This document shows positions 56,570 to 64,000 of a stretch of 64,000 nucleotides of DNA, in pieces. The notes below the pieces were generated by a model that did no database searches, was not told the origin of the DNA, and saw only the letters and a list, made by a program, of their open reading frames with translations. How positions within the stretch are numbered: position 1 is the first letter of the stretch; every line of letters starts with the position of its first letter. Origin of the DNA: Conexibacter woesei Iso977N (GTDB lineage Bacteria; Actinomycetota; Thermoleophilia; Solirubrobacterales; Solirubrobacteraceae); contig NZ_AUKG01000001.1 of assembly GCF_000424625.1 (NCBI RefSeq), positions 434,001-498,000 on the forward strand. The letters are read 5' to 3'. A program made the translations under genes and the position numbers.

Positions 56570-58635
56570 CAGGCGGTCACGACTCCGATGGTCTCAACGC
56601 CGATGCCCGGCGCGATCTCGTTGTAGGCGCAGACCGAGAGCTGGGGCAGCGCCTGCTCGCACAGCCGCCGCAAGTGGCGACGCACGCGAGAGGAGCAGAT
56701 CAGCACCGGCCGCCGGCCGCGCGTGACGGCCTGCTCGACATGGTTCGACAACTGGTGCACCAAAGCCTGCGCGCGGTTGGGATCCATCGCGAGGTACTCG
56801 CCGTCGGGCGTCTGGGCGATCGCGTCCGACACCTCCTGCTCCAGGCCCGGGTCGAGCGTGATCGCGCGCAGCGTGCGCTCCGCGTCGAGGTACGGGGAGA
56901 CGATCGTGCGGCCCAGCGCCTGGCGGGCGTACTCGGCCAGCAGCTCCGGGTCGCGCGTGACGCGCGCACGGTCGCCCGCGGCCTCGACGACCGCGCCGAG
57001 GTCGCGGATCGAGACGCCCTCGCGCAAGAGCGCTTGCAGGACGCGCTGCAGCTCGCCGACCGACAGCAGGTCGGGGACGACCTCCTCGACGACGGCCGAG
57101 TTGTGCTCCTTGAGGCTGTCCAGCAGCGTGCGCACGTCCTGACGGGTGAGCAGGTCCGCGGTGTGCCGGCGGATCGTCTCGGTCAGGTGGGTGACGACGA
57201 CCGACTCCGCGTCGACCACGGTGTACCCGAGCGCCTCGGCCTCCGCGCGCTGGGCGTCCGTGATCCAGACCGCGGCCATGCCGTAGGCCGGGTCCTGGGT
57301 CGGGATGCCGTCGAGGTGGCCGAACGCGTCGCCCGGGTCGAGCGCCAGCTGGTGGCCGGCCATGATCTGGCCGCGCGCGACCTCGGTGCCGCGCACCTTG
57401 ACCGAGTACTCGTGGCTCTGGAGCCCGACCTCGTCGTGGATCCGGACCGACGGGATGATCGTGCCGACCTCGGCCGCGATCTGGCGGCGCACGGCGGACA
57501 CGCGCTGCAGCAGCGAGCCGCCGGCGGAGCCGTCGACCAGCGGGACCAGGCCGAAGCCGATGCACAGCTCGAGCGGGTCGAGGTTGAGCGCGTCCTGGAC
57601 CTGGTCGCGCGGCGAGGCGGCCGGCGCGGGCAGCGCGGCGGCGTCGGCGGCGGTGGTCGCGGCCAGGAGCTCCTCGGCGGCCGCCGTCCTCTGCAGGCGC
57701 CGGCCGGCGTAGATGAACAGGCCGCCGATGATCAGGAACGGGATCTTCGGCAGGCCCGGGATCAGCGCGAAGAAGCAGATGACGACGCCCGCGACCATCG
57801 GGGCGCGCTTCTGCTTGGAGATCTGGCCGACGACCTGGTTGCCGAGGTCGCGCTCGTCGCCCGAGCGGGTGACGATGATGCCGGTGGCGACCGAGATCAG
57901 CAGCGCCGGGATCTGCGCGCAGAGGCCGTCACCGACGCTCAGCAGCGAGAAGTGGTGGATGGCGTCGCTGAACGAGAGGTGCTGCATCAGCACACCGACG
58001 ACGATGCCGCCGATGAGGTTGATCATCGTGATGACCACGCCGGCCATCGCGTCGCCCTTGACGAACTTCGAGGCACCGTCCATCGCGCCGTAGAAGTCCG
58101 CCTCCTGCGAGATCTCCTTGCGGCGCCTGCGCGCCTCCTCCTCGGTGATCTGCCCGGCGTTGAGGTCGGCGTCGATCGCCATCTGCTTGCCCGGCATGGC
58201 GTCCAACGTGAAGCGCGCGCCGACCTCGGCCACGCGGCCGGCACCGGCCGTGACGACCATGAACTGGATGACCACGAGGATCAGGAAGATCACGAGGCCG
58301 ACGACGATGTTGCCGCCGATGACGAACTCGCCGAACGCCTTGACGACGCCGCCCGCGTCGCCGTGCAGCAGGATCAGGCGGGTGACCGAGATGTTGATGG
58401 CCAACCGGAACATCGTCGTGATCAGCAGCAGCGACGGGAAGACCGAGAAGTCGATCGCCTTCTCCACGTAGAGCGTCGTGATGACGATCGCCAGCCCGCA
58501 GCTGATGTTCAGCGTGATCATCAGGTCCAGCAGCATCGGCGGCAGCGGGACGATCAACATCACGACGACAAGCACGACCACGCCGGCGGCGATCAAGTCG
58601 GTGTACTTGCCCATCTTCTGCATCATGTTGGTCAT
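56569..58635 (-). CDS. flhA: Flagellar export gate FlhA
   Basis: 688 aa. Eight N-terminal helices from DLIAAGVVVLVVVMLIVPLPP, FHIPEP signature at 141-160 (RFTLDAMPGKQMAIDADLNA), conserved GDAMAGVVITMINLIGGIVVGV; the C-terminal cytoplasmic domain (about 340-688) forms the nonameric ring that receives chaperone-substrate complexes (DPLELCIGFGLVPLVDG). Core of the type III export apparatus in the inner membrane. Start ATG 58635 has AGAGGAAC upstream, 15 bp after flhB. Strong identification. Confidence 0.97.
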   Translation of the reverse strand: MTNMMQKMGKYTDLIAAGVVVLVVVMLIVPLPPMLLDLMITLNISCGLAIVITTLYVEKAIDFSVFPSLLLITTMFRLAINISVTRLILLHGDAGGVVKAFGEFVIGGNIVVGLVIFLILVVIQFMVVTAGAGRVAEVGARFTLDAMPGKQMAIDADLNAGQITEEEARRRRKEISQEADFYGAMDGASKFVKGDAMAGVVITMINLIGGIVVGVLMQHLSFSDAIHHFSLLSVGDGLCAQIPALLISVATGIIVTRSGDERDLGNQVVGQISKQKRAPMVAGVVICFFALIPGLPKIPFLIIGGLFIYAGRRLQRTAAAEELLAATTAADAAALPAPAASPRDQVQDALNLDPLELCIGFGLVPLVDGSAGGSLLQRVSAVRRQIAAEVGTIIPSVRIHDEVGLQSHEYSVKVRGTEVARGQIMAGHQLALDPGDAFGHLDGIPTQDPAYGMAAVWITDAQRAEAEALGYTVVDAESVVVTHLTETIRRHTADLLTRQDVRTLLDSLKEHNSAVVEEVVPDLLSVGELQRVLQALLREGVSIRDLGAVVEAAGDRARVTRDPELLAEYARQALGRTIVSPYLDAERTLRAITLDPGLEQEVSDAIAQTPDGEYLAMDPNRAQALVHQLSNHVEQAVTRGRRPVLICSSRVRRHLRRLCEQALPQLSVCAYNEIAPGIGVETIGVVTA

Positions 58636-58650
58636 GCTCTACGGGTTCCT

Positions 58651-59715
58651 CTAGGCGAGACGGCGACGGCCGGCCACGCGGTAGACGTAGGCGAGGATCT
58701 GGGCCACGGCGTGGAACAGGTCCTCGGGGATCATCTGGCCGACTTCGACCGTGTCATGCAGCGAGCGCGCCAGCGGGGGGTCCGGAACGATCGGCACTTC
58801 CGCATCGGCGGCGATCTCGCGGATCTTGAGCGCCATCAGGTCCTGGCCCTTTGCGATGACCGTGGGGGCCGCGGACCTGCCGTCGTACTTGAGCGCGACG
58901 GAGAAGTGGGTGGGGTTGGTGACGATGACGTCCGCGGTCGGGACGTCGGCCATCATGCGGGCGCGGGCCTGGTCGCGCTGGCGGCGGCGGATCGCGCCCT
59001 TGACCTCGGCGGGGAGGTCCTGGCCCTTGCTCTCGTCCTTGACCTCCTGCTTGCTCATCTTGAGCCCGGTCTCGTGATGGCGGCGCTGGTAGATGTAGTC
59101 GATGACGCCGATCAGCAGGTAGGCCAAGGTCGCGCGGATCGCGATCCCCCTGACCAGCGAGGCGATCGAGCTGCCGAGCTGCAGCGGCGAGACGCCGACC
59201 ATCGCGGCGTACTCGGTCAGGTGCGGCAGCAGCGCGGTCAGCACCGCGACGGTGATGACCGTGACCTTCGCGAGGTTCTTGATCAGCTCGACGAGGCCTT
59301 CCCTGCCGACGATCCGCTTGATCCCGCTCTTCGGGCTCAGCCGCCTGAAGTTGGGCTTCAGCGCCTTGGTCTTGGGCCGGACGCCGACCTGCAGGAGGTT
59401 GACGACGATCGCGGTCACCGCGCAGACGCCGACGACCGGCGCCAGGCACAGCAGGACGTTCTTGCCGTTGGTGATCAGCAGGGCGCCGATCGTGCCCCTG
59501 GTGACCGGGTCGTGGTGGCCGCCGGCCAGCAGCGAGGTCGAGAGGCCGGAGGCGAGGCGGTCGACCATCGAGTGGCCGGTGATGCCGATCGTGAAGAGGG
59601 CGGCGAGCAGCGTCACGGCGCCGGAGAGGTCGGTGGACTTCGCGACCTGGCCGGTCCTGCGCGCCTCCTCACGGCGCTTGGGTGTTGCTGCTTCTGTCTT
59701 GTCGGGATCGGCCAT
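58651..59715 (-). CDS. flhB: Flagellar export switch protein FlhB
   Basis: 354 aa. DKTEAATPKRREEARRTGQVAKSTDL start, four helices (about 35-210), then the cytoplasmic domain with the autocleavage site NPTH (267-270) and ALKYD. It switches the export apparatus from rod/hook to filament substrates. Start ATG 59715 has AGGGGGTGA upstream. Lies 13 bp after fliR and 15 bp before flhA. Standard length. Confidence 0.97.
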   Translation of the reverse strand: MADPDKTEAATPKRREEARRTGQVAKSTDLSGAVTLLAALFTIGITGHSMVDRLASGLSTSLLAGGHHDPVTRGTIGALLITNGKNVLLCLAPVVGVCAVTAIVVNLLQVGVRPKTKALKPNFRRLSPKSGIKRIVGREGLVELIKNLAKVTVITVAVLTALLPHLTEYAAMVGVSPLQLGSSIASLVRGIAIRATLAYLLIGVIDYIYQRRHHETGLKMSKQEVKDESKGQDLPAEVKGAIRRRQRDQARARMMADVPTADVIVTNPTHFSVALKYDGRSAAPTVIAKGQDLMALKIREIAADAEVPIVPDPPLARSLHDTVEVGQMIPEDLFHAVAQILAYVYRVAGRRRLA

Positions 59716-59728
59716 CGCTGCTCACCCC

Positions 59729-60532
59729 CTAGCCGAGCCTGATGCTCTGGAGGGCGGTGCCGACGTCGGTCTGTAGCTCGGTGCCGAGCCAGTTGGCGAC
59801 GAACGGCATCGAGGCCCCGACCAGCAGCAGCCCGAGGATCACCTTGGCGGGGACCGCGACCTGGAAGGCGTTCAGCGTCGGGACGACGCGGGTGACCATG
59901 CCGAAGGCGGCATCGGTGAGGATCAGCGCGATCAGCACCGGGCCGGCGACCTCGAACGCGCTCGTGAAGACCTGGGTGAACGCGTGCGACGCGCCCGCCA
60001 CGATGTGGCTCATCGACGGGTACTGCGCGAGCCCGACGACGTCGTAGGTGCGCGCGAGGCCCTTGATGACCCACGCGTCGCCGCCGATCGCGATGAAGAC
60101 CATCAGGCCGATCATCGAGTAGGCGGTGCTGAGGATCGCCGACTGGTTGCCGTTGACCGGGTCGACGAGCGACCCGTAGGAGAAGCCGATCGTCGTGTCC
60201 AGGAACGAGCCCGCGACGGCCAGCGCCGCGAAGGTCGCGGCCAGCGCGTAGGCGAACGCGCCGCCGACCAGCAGCTCCTTGGCGATCAGCGTGAAGATCG
60301 AGGCGACGTCGGTCGGCAGCGACGTGTCGGCGCCGACGACCGGCGACAGGCCGATGGCCAGGCCGACCGCGACGACGCTGCGCACGCGCGCCGGGACCAT
60401 CTTGGAGGAGAACAGCGGGGCCAGCAGGAACAGCGGCGAGATCCGGCTCAACACCAGGAAGAACGCAAGCACGTGCTGCTCGCCGAACTGGTCGAGCAGG
60501 ACCTGCGCCGAGTTGTTGAGCTGCGGGCCCAC
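59729..60532 (-). CDS. fliR: Flagellar export protein FliR
   Basis: 267 aa, six helices, part of the FliPQR export gate. Seen: LAFFLVLSRISPLFLLAPLFSSKMVPARVRSVVAVGLAIGL (the conserved R-I/F-S-P-x-x region), LAATFAALAVAGSFLDTTIGFSYGSLVDPVNGNQSAILSTAYSMIGLMVFIAIGG and the C-terminal FQVAVPAKVILGLLL. GTG start directly abuts the fliQ stop codon (TAG-GTG), indicating coupling. Confidence 0.95.
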   Translation of the reverse strand: MGPQLNNSAQVLLDQFGEQHVLAFFLVLSRISPLFLLAPLFSSKMVPARVRSVVAVGLAIGLSPVVGADTSLPTDVASIFTLIAKELLVGGAFAYALAATFAALAVAGSFLDTTIGFSYGSLVDPVNGNQSAILSTAYSMIGLMVFIAIGGDAWVIKGLARTYDVVGLAQYPSMSHIVAGASHAFTQVFTSAFEVAGPVLIALILTDAAFGMVTRVVPTLNAFQVAVPAKVILGLLLVGASMPFVANWLGTELQTDVGTALQSIRLG

Positions 60533-60802
60533 CTACCCGACCATGTTCGGGATCGACGTCCACAGCTCGGCCGTGTAGGACATCAGCTGGTTGAGCATCC
60601 ACGGGCCGCCGATGACGAGCACCGCCGCCATCGCCAGGACCTTCGGGATGAACGACAGCGTCTGCTCCTGGATGGAGGTGACGGCCTGGACGATCGAGAT
60701 CAGCACGCCGACGACGAGGCCGACGCCGAGCAGCGGGATCGAGAGCTTCAGCGCCAGGCTCATGGCCTGCGTGGCCAGCTGGACGACGGTATCCGTGGTC
60801 AT
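60533..60802 (-). CDS. fliQ: Flagellar export protein FliQ
   Basis: 89 aa, two helices: QLATQAMSLALKLSIPLLGVGLVVGVLISIVQAVTSIQEQTLSFIPKVLAMAAVLVIGGPWML. The QAVTSIQEQTLSFIPK segment is the family signature. Gate component, stoichiometry four per FliP5Q4R1. 12 bp after fliP, no gap to fliR. Confidence 0.97.
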   Translation of the reverse strand: MTTDTVVQLATQAMSLALKLSIPLLGVGLVVGVLISIVQAVTSIQEQTLSFIPKVLAMAAVLVIGGPWMLNQLMSYTAELWTSIPNMVG

Positions 60803-60814
60803 GATCGATCAGCC

Positions 60815-61492
60815 TCAGTGGAAGCTCTGGACGAGCGAGCGGAGGATCAAGTCCCAGCCGTCGACGAGGACGAAGAGCAGGATCTTGAAGGGCAGGCTGA
60901 TGAACGCCGGTGGCAGCATCATCATGCCCATGGACATGAGGGTGGAGCTCACCACCAGGTCGATCACCAGGAACGGCAGGAAGATCAGGAAGCCGATCTG
61001 GAACGCGGTCTTGAGCTCCGAGATGATGAACGCGGGGATCAGGACGTAGGTCGGGACGTCGGCGCGCGTCTTGGGGCGCTTCTCGTGCGAGAGGTTCACG
61101 AACAGCGCGAGGTCCTTGGTCCGCGTCTGCTTGAACATGAACTCGCGCAGCGGCTTCTGCCCGCGGTCCAGCGCCTCGGTCTGCGTGATCTGGTGCCTGC
61201 TCAGCGGATCGATCGCGGTCGTCTTGATCTGCTTGAACGTCGGCATCATCACGAACGCCGTGAGGAACAGCGCGATGCCGACCAGGACCTGGTTCGGCGG
61301 CGCCGTCGGCGTGCCGAGGCCGGTCCGGATGAAGCCCAGGACGACCAGGATGCGCGTGAAGCCGGTGACGCAGAAGAGCAGGGCCGGGACGAGCGTGACC
61401 GCGCCGACGAGGATCAGCATCGAGACGGCGTTGTTGCCGTCGGTGCTCAGCGGCGACGCGGCCTGCGTGGCGGCGGTGATCGCGGAGAGCAT
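60815..61492 (-). CDS. fliP: Flagellar export protein FliP
   Basis: 225 aa, four helices; no cleavable signal peptide of the usual type. Seen: LVPALLFCVTGFTRILVVLGFIRTGLGTPTAPPNQVLVGIALFLTAFVMMP, REFMFKQTRTKDLALF, and PAFIISELKTAFQIGFLIFLPFLVIDLVVSSTLMSMGMMMLPP, the FliP/SctR signature. ATG directly abuts the fliO stop (TAG-ATG). Core gate protein. Confidence 0.97.
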   Translation of the reverse strand: MLSAITAATQAASPLSTDGNNAVSMLILVGAVTLVPALLFCVTGFTRILVVLGFIRTGLGTPTAPPNQVLVGIALFLTAFVMMPTFKQIKTTAIDPLSRHQITQTEALDRGQKPLREFMFKQTRTKDLALFVNLSHEKRPKTRADVPTYVLIPAFIISELKTAFQIGFLIFLPFLVIDLVVSSTLMSMGMMMLPPAFISLPFKILLFVLVDGWDLILRSLVQSFH

Positions 61493-62074
61493 CTAGCGGG
61501 CCGTCCGCGCGCGCAGGGTGTCGATGGCGCCGACGAGCAGGAACTTGGCCTTGCCGCCCGCCGTGGTCGGGACCTCGCGGGCCTCGCCCTCGATCAGGTC
61601 GCCGACGGTCAGCTGCGGCTGCTCGATCAGGCCGAGGCCCAGGGCCTCGTCCTCGGTGTAGGTGCGGATCGGCGTGATGCCGTGCTCGGCGGCGCCGACG
61701 AGCACGAGCTCGCGGCCGGCGCGGATCAGGTGCACCGAGCGGTTGGGGCCGAGCGGCAGCGACGCTTCCGTGGTCAGGCCCGTGCCCGACGCGGTGACGC
61801 CGTCGCTGGACGACGACCTCTTCATCTGACGCAGGACCCAGGTCAGGCCGTAGATGACGGCGACCACGACGGCCAGGCCGATGAAGGTGCGAGCCAGGCT
61901 GCCGCCTGAGCCGCCGACATGCGCGGCCTGCGCCGAGGAGTCGGACGGGAGGCTGAGCGGCGTGTTCTCGCCGAGGTCCTTGCCGGTGCCGGCCGCGAAG
62001 ACCGCAGCAGGCGCCAGGAGGACGCAGAGGTATGCGGCCGCGCACGCGGCCGTGAGGAGACGAAGTGGCTTCAC
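61493..62074 (-). CDS. fliO: Flagellar assembly protein FliO
   Basis: 193 aa, GTG start. N-terminal signal-like helix (LLTAACAAAYLCVLLAPAAVFAA), periplasmic-side linker, second helix (FIGLAVVVAVIYGLTWVLRQMKRS), then a cytoplasmic beta domain: LPLGPNRSVHLIRAGRELVLVGAAEHGITPIRTY, the FliO signature. Scaffold for FliP assembly. First gene of a sub-operon, since a sigma-28-like promoter lies at 62118-62144 and a terminator-like hairpin separates it from fliN. Confidence 0.9.
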   Translation of the reverse strand: MKPLRLLTAACAAAYLCVLLAPAAVFAAGTGKDLGENTPLSLPSDSSAQAAHVGGSGGSLARTFIGLAVVVAVIYGLTWVLRQMKRSSSSDGVTASGTGLTTEASLPLGPNRSVHLIRAGRELVLVGAAEHGITPIRTYTEDEALGLGLIEQPQLTVGDLIEGEAREVPTTAGGKAKFLLVGAIDTLRARTAR

Positions 62075-62117
62075 TGGAGGGACTCGGTAGGTCGGGAGGG
62101 ACGACCAGCCAGTCCTT

Positions 62118-62144
62118 AGATCGGCCTGTGCGTAGCGGACTTGA
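62118..62144 (-). promoter_or_regulatory. Sigma-28-like promoter of fliOPQR-flhBA operon
   Basis: Minus strand: TCAA (62144-62141), 15-nt spacer, GCCGATCT (62125-62118). Predicted leader about 35 nt to GTG 62074. Having a late-type promoter before export-gate genes is unusual, since these are normally made first. Confidence 0.6.
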
Positions 62145-62155
62145 GGGCGGTGTCT

Positions 62156-62194
62156 GGACGACCGTTCGACTGGTTCGCAGCCGAACGGTGGTCC
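62156..62194 (-). terminator. Hairpin between fliN and fliO
   Basis: GGAC-G-ACCGTTCG (62156-62168) pairs with CGAACGGT-G-GTCC (62182-62194), 12 pairs with one mismatch, loop 13 nt. Lies 11 bp past the fliN stop and just before the fliO promoter, so it probably separates the two transcription units. Confidence 0.65.
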
Positions 62195-62204
62195 TCATGC
62201 CCGA

Positions 62205-62588
62205 TCAGCCCGCTGGGAGCTCGGCGGGCGGGAAGTCGCCCGCCCCGAGGGCTTCCGGCTGGAAGTCCTCCACGGCCTGCGGCGCGGCCTTGACGGCGCC
62301 GTTGACCTCGGTGATGCGCAGCCCGAACTGCTCGTCGATGACGACGACCTCGCCGCGGGCGATCGGGCGGCCGTTGACCAGCAGGTCGACGGGCTTGTCG
62401 GCGAGGCGGTCGAGCGTGACCACCGAGCCCTGGCCGAGCGACATCGTCTCGCCCAGCGACATGCGGGTGCGGCCGACCTCGACCGTCAGCTCGACGGTCA
62501 CCTCGGTCAGGCGCGTGAGGTCCGCGTCGCCGGCGATGGCGCCTTCGGCGCCCGCGTCGGGGAGCGGCGTGAACTCGACGTCGGTCAT
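62205..62588 (-). CDS. fliN: Flagellar switch protein FliN
   Basis: 127 aa with a SpoA/FliN domain: LTEVTVELTVEVGRTRMSLGETMSLGQGSVVTLDRLADKPVDLLVNGRPIARGEVVVIDEQFGLRITEV (residues about 25-100), the complete domain. Acidic N-terminal extension, short Pro-rich tail. Forms part of the C-ring and binds FliH for export. 13 bp after fliL. No FliM in the window; it may be beyond the right edge. Confidence 0.95.
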   Translation of the reverse strand: MTDVEFTPLPDAGAEGAIAGDADLTRLTEVTVELTVEVGRTRMSLGETMSLGQGSVVTLDRLADKPVDLLVNGRPIARGEVVVIDEQFGLRITEVNGAVKAAPQAVEDFQPEALGAGDFPPAELPAG

Positions 62589-62601
62589 CGTCCAGATCTC
62601 C

Positions 62602-63060
62602 TTACTGCACCGCGAGGTCCGTCAGCATGACGTCCTCGACCTTGATGTCGGTCTCCTTCTGCAGCCGCCGCAGGATCAGCTTCTGCAGCCTGGCCCGCTG
62701 CTTCTCGTGCACGAGGTGCGACGAGGGCTCGTCGGTGATCGTGTCGGTGATGATCGCGCGGGCGACGGCCTCCTGCGGGAGCGTGCCGTAGCCGGTCGGC
62801 GGGGTCCCCGCCTCCTTCTCGCCGGACGCCTTCATCGCGGCCTTGACGGCCTCGGCGAGGTAGCCCTCCTTGAGGACCAGCGCGGCGTCGAGCTTGGCGA
62901 ACTTGCCACCCGACAGGTTGATCAGGAAGTCCTTGGGCATGATGTACACCTCGCCCGCGACCCTGGGCTTGGGCACGACCGGCTTGGGGGCCAGGACGAA
63001 CTTGTAGACGCCGCCGGCGACGAGCAGCAGCACGGGGATCAGGATCTTGATGTTCTTCAT
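62602..63060 (-). CDS. fliL: Flagellar basal-body protein FliL
   Basis: 152 aa. N-terminal membrane helix (ILIPVLLLVAGGVYKFVL, residues 6-23), then the extracytoplasmic domain: EVYIMPKDFLINLSGGKFAKLDAALVLKE and a C-terminal LQKLILRRLQKETDIKVEDVMLTDLAVQ, the FliL end. Supports the stator. ATG overlaps the motB stop (ATGA). Confidence 0.93.
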   Translation of the reverse strand: MKNIKILIPVLLLVAGGVYKFVLAPKPVVPKPRVAGEVYIMPKDFLINLSGGKFAKLDAALVLKEGYLAEAVKAAMKASGEKEAGTPPTGYGTLPQEAVARAIITDTITDEPSSHLVHEKQRARLQKLILRRLQKETDIKVEDVMLTDLAVQ

Positions 63061-63995
63061 GGGGACGAGCTCGGGGCGAAGTTCGGCTTGATGGACGGGA
63101 TCTTGGAAGACGAGGTGTCGGACGTCGCCGAGCTGGAGCTGGCGTTGGCGGCCGTCACCGAGGTGATGCGGGGCACGAGGATCTCGACGCGCCGGTTCAG
63201 CGAGCGTCCGCTGTCGGTCGCGTTGGACGCGATCGGGGCGTACTCGCCGCGACCGGCGGCGGTCATCCTCACCGGCGAGATGCCGTCGTGCGTGAAGGTG
63301 CGGAAGATCGACTCGGCGCGCGCCGAGGACAGCGACAGGTTGTCCTCGAACTGGCCGGAGTGGATCGGCTGGTCGTCGGTGTTGCCCGACACGATCAGCT
63401 GGTGGCTCTGCGCCGTGGTGTGGAGCAGGTCGGCCACGTCCTTGAGCAGCGGCAGCGACTGGGGCGTCGGCGTCGCCGACCCGGACGAGAACAGCAGCTT
63501 GTCGGTCAGCAGGCGGATCAGCAGGCCCTGGTCGGTGACCGAGACCTTGACCTTGCCGCTGATGCCCCTGGCCGCGGCGACGTGGTCGAGCCTCTGCTTG
63601 AGCTGCTTGAAGGCCTGCTCCTCGGCGTTGCCCGCCGCCTTGGCGGCGGCCGCGGCCGTGGCGGCCTTGTTCTTGGCCACCGCCTGGTCCTTGGGCGAGC
63701 CGACGTAGGGCTGCAGGCTCGACTCCTTCGGGGACTGCGAAGGCGTCTTGATGTTCTCGACGCCGCCGCCCTCCTTGATCGACTGGCCGCCCGGCAGGAT
63801 CTTGCCCGAGAAGGCGTCCTGCAGCGAGTGCTGGAGCGACTCCAGCTTGGACTTGTTGACCGAGGAGATCGAGAACAGCACCATGAAGAGCGCGACGAGC
63901 AGCGTCATCAGGTCGGCGTACGTCACCAGCCAGCGCTCGTCGGGATGCTCCCCGTGGTCGCCGCCACGTTTGCCCCTCTTGCCGTGCCCGCTCAT
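63057..63995 (-). CDS. motB: Flagellar motor stator protein MotB
   Basis: 312 aa. Helix with the proton-binding Asp28 in RWLVTYADLMTLLVALFMVLFSISS; plug/linker region with QDAFSGKILPGG; Ala/Lys-rich coiled segment; C-terminal OmpA/MotB peptidoglycan-binding domain: LLIRLLTDKLLFSSGSATPTPQSLPLLKDVADLL, IVSGNTDDQPIHSGQFEDNLSLSSARAESIFRTF, YAPIASNATDSGRSLNRRVEILVPR. Asp in the helix suggests H+ or Na+ use; not decidable. ATG 63995 is 5 bases from the edge; motA is expected just outside. Confidence 0.97.
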   Translation of the reverse strand: MSGHGKRGKRGGDHGEHPDERWLVTYADLMTLLVALFMVLFSISSVNKSKLESLQHSLQDAFSGKILPGGQSIKEGGGVENIKTPSQSPKESSLQPYVGSPKDQAVAKNKAATAAAAAKAAGNAEEQAFKQLKQRLDHVAAARGISGKVKVSVTDQGLLIRLLTDKLLFSSGSATPTPQSLPLLKDVADLLHTTAQSHQLIVSGNTDDQPIHSGQFEDNLSLSSARAESIFRTFTHDGISPVRMTAAGRGEYAPIASNATDSGRSLNRRVEILVPRITSVTAANASSSSATSDTSSSKIPSIKPNFAPSSSP

Positions 63996-64000
63996 AGACC

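Noticed and set aside
56563-59742. 1059-codon open frame on the plus strand
   Set aside because: Shadow of flhA and flhB; no start signal and no conserved motif.
56569-61492. Virulence-type type III secretion system
   Set aside because: Flagellin, FliL, FliN, FliO, FlhF and MotB in the same run show a flagellar apparatus.

Overview
This is a contiguous, very GC-rich chromosomal window from a flagellated actinobacterium. Protein resemblances, start-codon use (many GTG, some TTG), near-absence of Shine-Dalgarno sites on monocistronic genes and a complete flagellar export apparatus point to Thermoleophilia, most likely Solirubrobacterales (Conexibacter, Solirubrobacter or Baekduia relatives). 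That placement is an inference. I saw no rRNA or tRNA gene, prophage, insertion sequence or CRISPR array.

Layout. 1-6.9 kb: metabolic genes (transketolase cut by the left edge, SDR, GMC oxidoreductase, PadR regulator, hydrolase, DUF3105 protein). 6.9-10.7 kb: a leftward exopolysaccharide operon (GT4, GT2, sugar transferase, ATP-grasp). 10.7-15.1 kb: small protein, MFS exporter with divergent TetR gene and twin operators, secreted hydrolase, GNAT. 15.2-22.1 kb: a rightward seven-gene operon built around an amino acid:carrier-protein ligase. 22.4-39.1 kb: envelope-glycan genes (flippase, O-antigen ligase, glycosyltransferases, CapD-type dehydratase, Gfo/Idh/MocA oxidoreductase, DegT aminotransferase) plus a phosphosulfolactate-synthase homologue and, at 36.2-37.05 kb, a non-coding repeat island. 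39.2-52 kb: four large, partly fused glycosyltransferases, with dedA-uppP-purM embedded between them. 52-64 kb: CHAP amidase, flagellin and a leftward flagellar operon motB-fliL-fliN-fliO-fliP-fliQ-fliR-flhB-flhA-flhF-pilZ.

Main result. A flagellar (FliA/sigma-28-like) promoter, TCAA-N15/16-(G/A)CCGA(T/C)NN, can be read directly upstream of flagellin and of fliO. The same motif lies at the starts of three big glycosyltransferase genes, the Gfo/Idh/MocA gene, the CHAP amidase (-35 TGAA; a fourth glycosyltransferase follows in the same operon) and the carrier-protein gene of the amino acid:carrier-protein ligase operon. I infer a flagellar regulon that includes flagellin or filament glycosylation and, as a hypothesis, an aminoacyl-thioester pathway that decorates the glycan.

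Expression style. At least eleven genes have a TANNNT (or TANNNC) -10 hexamer 6-8 nt before the start codon, the signature of leaderless mRNAs; in operons, genes are mostly joined by ATGA, GTGA or TGATG overlaps. Flagellin is the exception, with a leader of about 95 nt, a strong Shine-Dalgarno site and a hairpin whose loop carries GGA.
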